A stretch of 64,000 nt of DNA from NCBI RefSeq assembly GCF_001705435.1, contig NZ_MDEN01000068.1, positions 372,001 to 436,000 on the forward strand, read 5' to 3'. Both the position numbers and the translations under genes were made by a program. Below are positions 63,013 through 64,000 of the stretch, one piece after another (position 1 is the first letter of the stretch; every line of letters starts with the position of its first letter). The DNA is from Pseudomonas graminis. Its GTDB lineage: Bacteria; Pseudomonadota; Gammaproteobacteria; Pseudomonadales; Pseudomonadaceae. A model generated the notes under the pieces. The model made no database searches. It was not told the DNA's origin and worked only from the letters and a program-made list of their open reading frames with translations.

Positions 63013-63737
63013 TCTGGGGACTCTGCCAGGCGCTCGATCACTCGATCAGCCAGTCGGTGTAGGGATGCGGGTAGGGCCTTCAGTAGCTCCCTATCACTGA
63101 GGTTCGCTAGAGCATCAAGGTGTGCGGCTGGCTTGCTGCTCAATTTGAAAAGTTTGTGATAAGCAGCGAACCAGCTCTGCTGCTCCTCATTGTATTGCCC
63201 CGGATTGAAATAGTTTTCGCCAAGCACTGCCACGTAGTTTTTCTGTGTGGCAGGAGCTGCTTCTGCTTTAAATGCGTCCGGAAAAGCACACAGCATTGAG
63301 AAATCGAGATCTAAGGGCCAAGAGAAGAAAACGTCTCGTTTCTCAAGTTCATCGAATAGGTTGACGAGGTTTCTTTCGAAGAAATGATGGGTCGTCACTG
63401 GCACTAGAGGGTCGTTCCATGCGTGACGTTCCCAATGGCTTGGCAGATTGTCCTCTGGTTCATATTTTTCTAACTGATCCCTTACATAGCTCACCCGTCC
63501 CCACCCGCCCTGATGGCGACCAACATCCAAGTCCAGAAGGGTGATGTACGGCGTTCCAAGTGCCGAAAGGAGCCGCCAGAAATGATTCACGTGCCGTCCG
63601 CCTAATGGAGCAATGGCAACTGCGAACTCATCTACGGGGGCGCCTTTCGCTTGTAGAATTCTAGGCAGAACAATCTCTTCGCTGTCACCTTCCCCCAGCA
63701 CAACCAAGCGAGCGAAGTACAGTTCACCCAAGATCAC
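63009..63737 (-). pseudogene. GajA-like OLD-family TOPRIM nuclease, C-terminal domain only
   Basis: 242 codons from GTG 63737. It opens ELYFARLVVLGEGDSEEIVL, the start of the TOPRIM domain of OLD-family nucleases, with the metal-binding Glu in GEGDSE and the acidic pair in LLDLDVGR. In GajA this domain follows an ATPase domain of about 350 residues; upstream of 63737 the frame meets a TAG at 63789-63791 and no ATPase motif appears in any frame to the window edge. So the ATPase half is missing. Followed directly by the GajB-like remnant. Confidence 0.6.
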
Positions 63738-64000
63738 AGAGCCCGGTGTCGTCGTGAAACGCTGGTTTCCGCGCCTTTGATAACAACTCTACACAAATTT
63801 CAAATGGCCACCATTGAAATCGTTTTTCAAAACCGGAGATCTATTATTTGATACCAAAAAAAAGCTGCGGTGGCTCTGATTCGTGGGCCTGGCAGTCGGC
63901 TTGTTCTGGCTTTCCCTGTCATGTGCTTTGGCTGTTTTTGCCCTTGATACGGCTATTTTTTACGTCACTATTTTTGATTCGTAGCAGGGAAGGGGGGCGG
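63738..64000. other. AT-rich stretch at right edge with imperfect dyad
   Basis: 263 bp without a recognisable gene. ATTTCAA (63797-63803) and TTGAAAT (63814-63820) are inverted copies with TGG/CCA extensions, a possible operator. Base composition is clearly lower in GC than the rest of the window, as expected of acquired DNA. Confidence 0.35.

Noticed and set aside
1..64000. CRISPR arrays, rRNA, tRNA, intact insertion sequences
   Set aside because: No regularly spaced repeats, tRNA-like arms, transposase genes or terminal inverted repeats were found on reading both strands.

Overview
The window reads as chromosomal DNA of a Pseudomonas, most likely of the fluorescens/putida type. The gene content is characteristic: a mannitol-type MtlE/MtlR locus, a BdlA-like soluble chemoreceptor, an RND efflux operon with a BaeSR-like two-component system, the dimethylsulfone enzymes SfnB/SfnG behind a sigma-54 type promoter, a KGSA-forming sugar-acid operon with a GbpR-type LysR regulator, and three GGDEF-EAL proteins. 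Most of it is GC-rich. No rRNA, tRNA, CRISPR array or intact insertion sequence was seen.

Left part (1-20 kb). A partial YkgJ-like gene and a LysR remnant flank a polyol locus (SDR dehydrogenase, MtlE-like binding protein, divergent MtlR-like AraC regulator) that lacks the usual permease and ATPase genes. Then come a GGDEF-EAL protein, an MFS exporter divergent from a CGNR zinc-finger protein across a perfect dyad, a glutathione peroxidase, a dTMP-kinase-like protein, a DUF6891-like protein, an ankyrin protein with a probable NTF2-type immunity tail, a formaldehyde-dehydrogenase-like enzyme, a second GGDEF-EAL protein, and a translationally coupled pair: a soluble chemoreceptor with three PAS domains and a protein made of three CheW domains.

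Middle part (19-40 kb). A BaeSR-like system is divergent from a complete RND pump operon (adaptor, permease, outer-membrane channel), followed by an MlaA-like protein. The sulfone locus comes next: an SfnB-like gene divergent from sfnG, with a sigma-54 promoter and an 18-bp palindrome between them. Then an MFS/HxlR divergent pair with an operator dyad, and a four-gene operon (AraD1/GguC-type, MFS transporter, GarD, KGSA dehydrogenase) with its LysR regulator; both branches of that operon lead to 2-oxoglutarate via alpha-ketoglutaric semialdehyde.

Right part (40-64 kb). This is patchier and more accessory: hypothetical proteins, an AT-richer LtrA gene, gene fragments (HNH endonuclease, others), a third GGDEF-EAL protein, and a protein-stress group (peroxiredoxin, cytosolic DsbA-like, ClpG/ClpK-type disaggregase, PsiE). 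A LysR gene next to a glyoxalase I gene is broken by an amber codon. Two medium-chain reductases and an ABM monooxygenase sit beside another LysR gene. The right end holds what looks like a decayed Gabija defence locus: a TOPRIM-only GajA remnant overlapping a truncated GajB helicase that runs in frame into an unrelated small gene.

The most unusual items are the 3xPAS/3xCheW chemosensory pair, the ClpG-redox-PsiE stress group, and the degraded Gabija locus. None can be called a new system from sequence alone.
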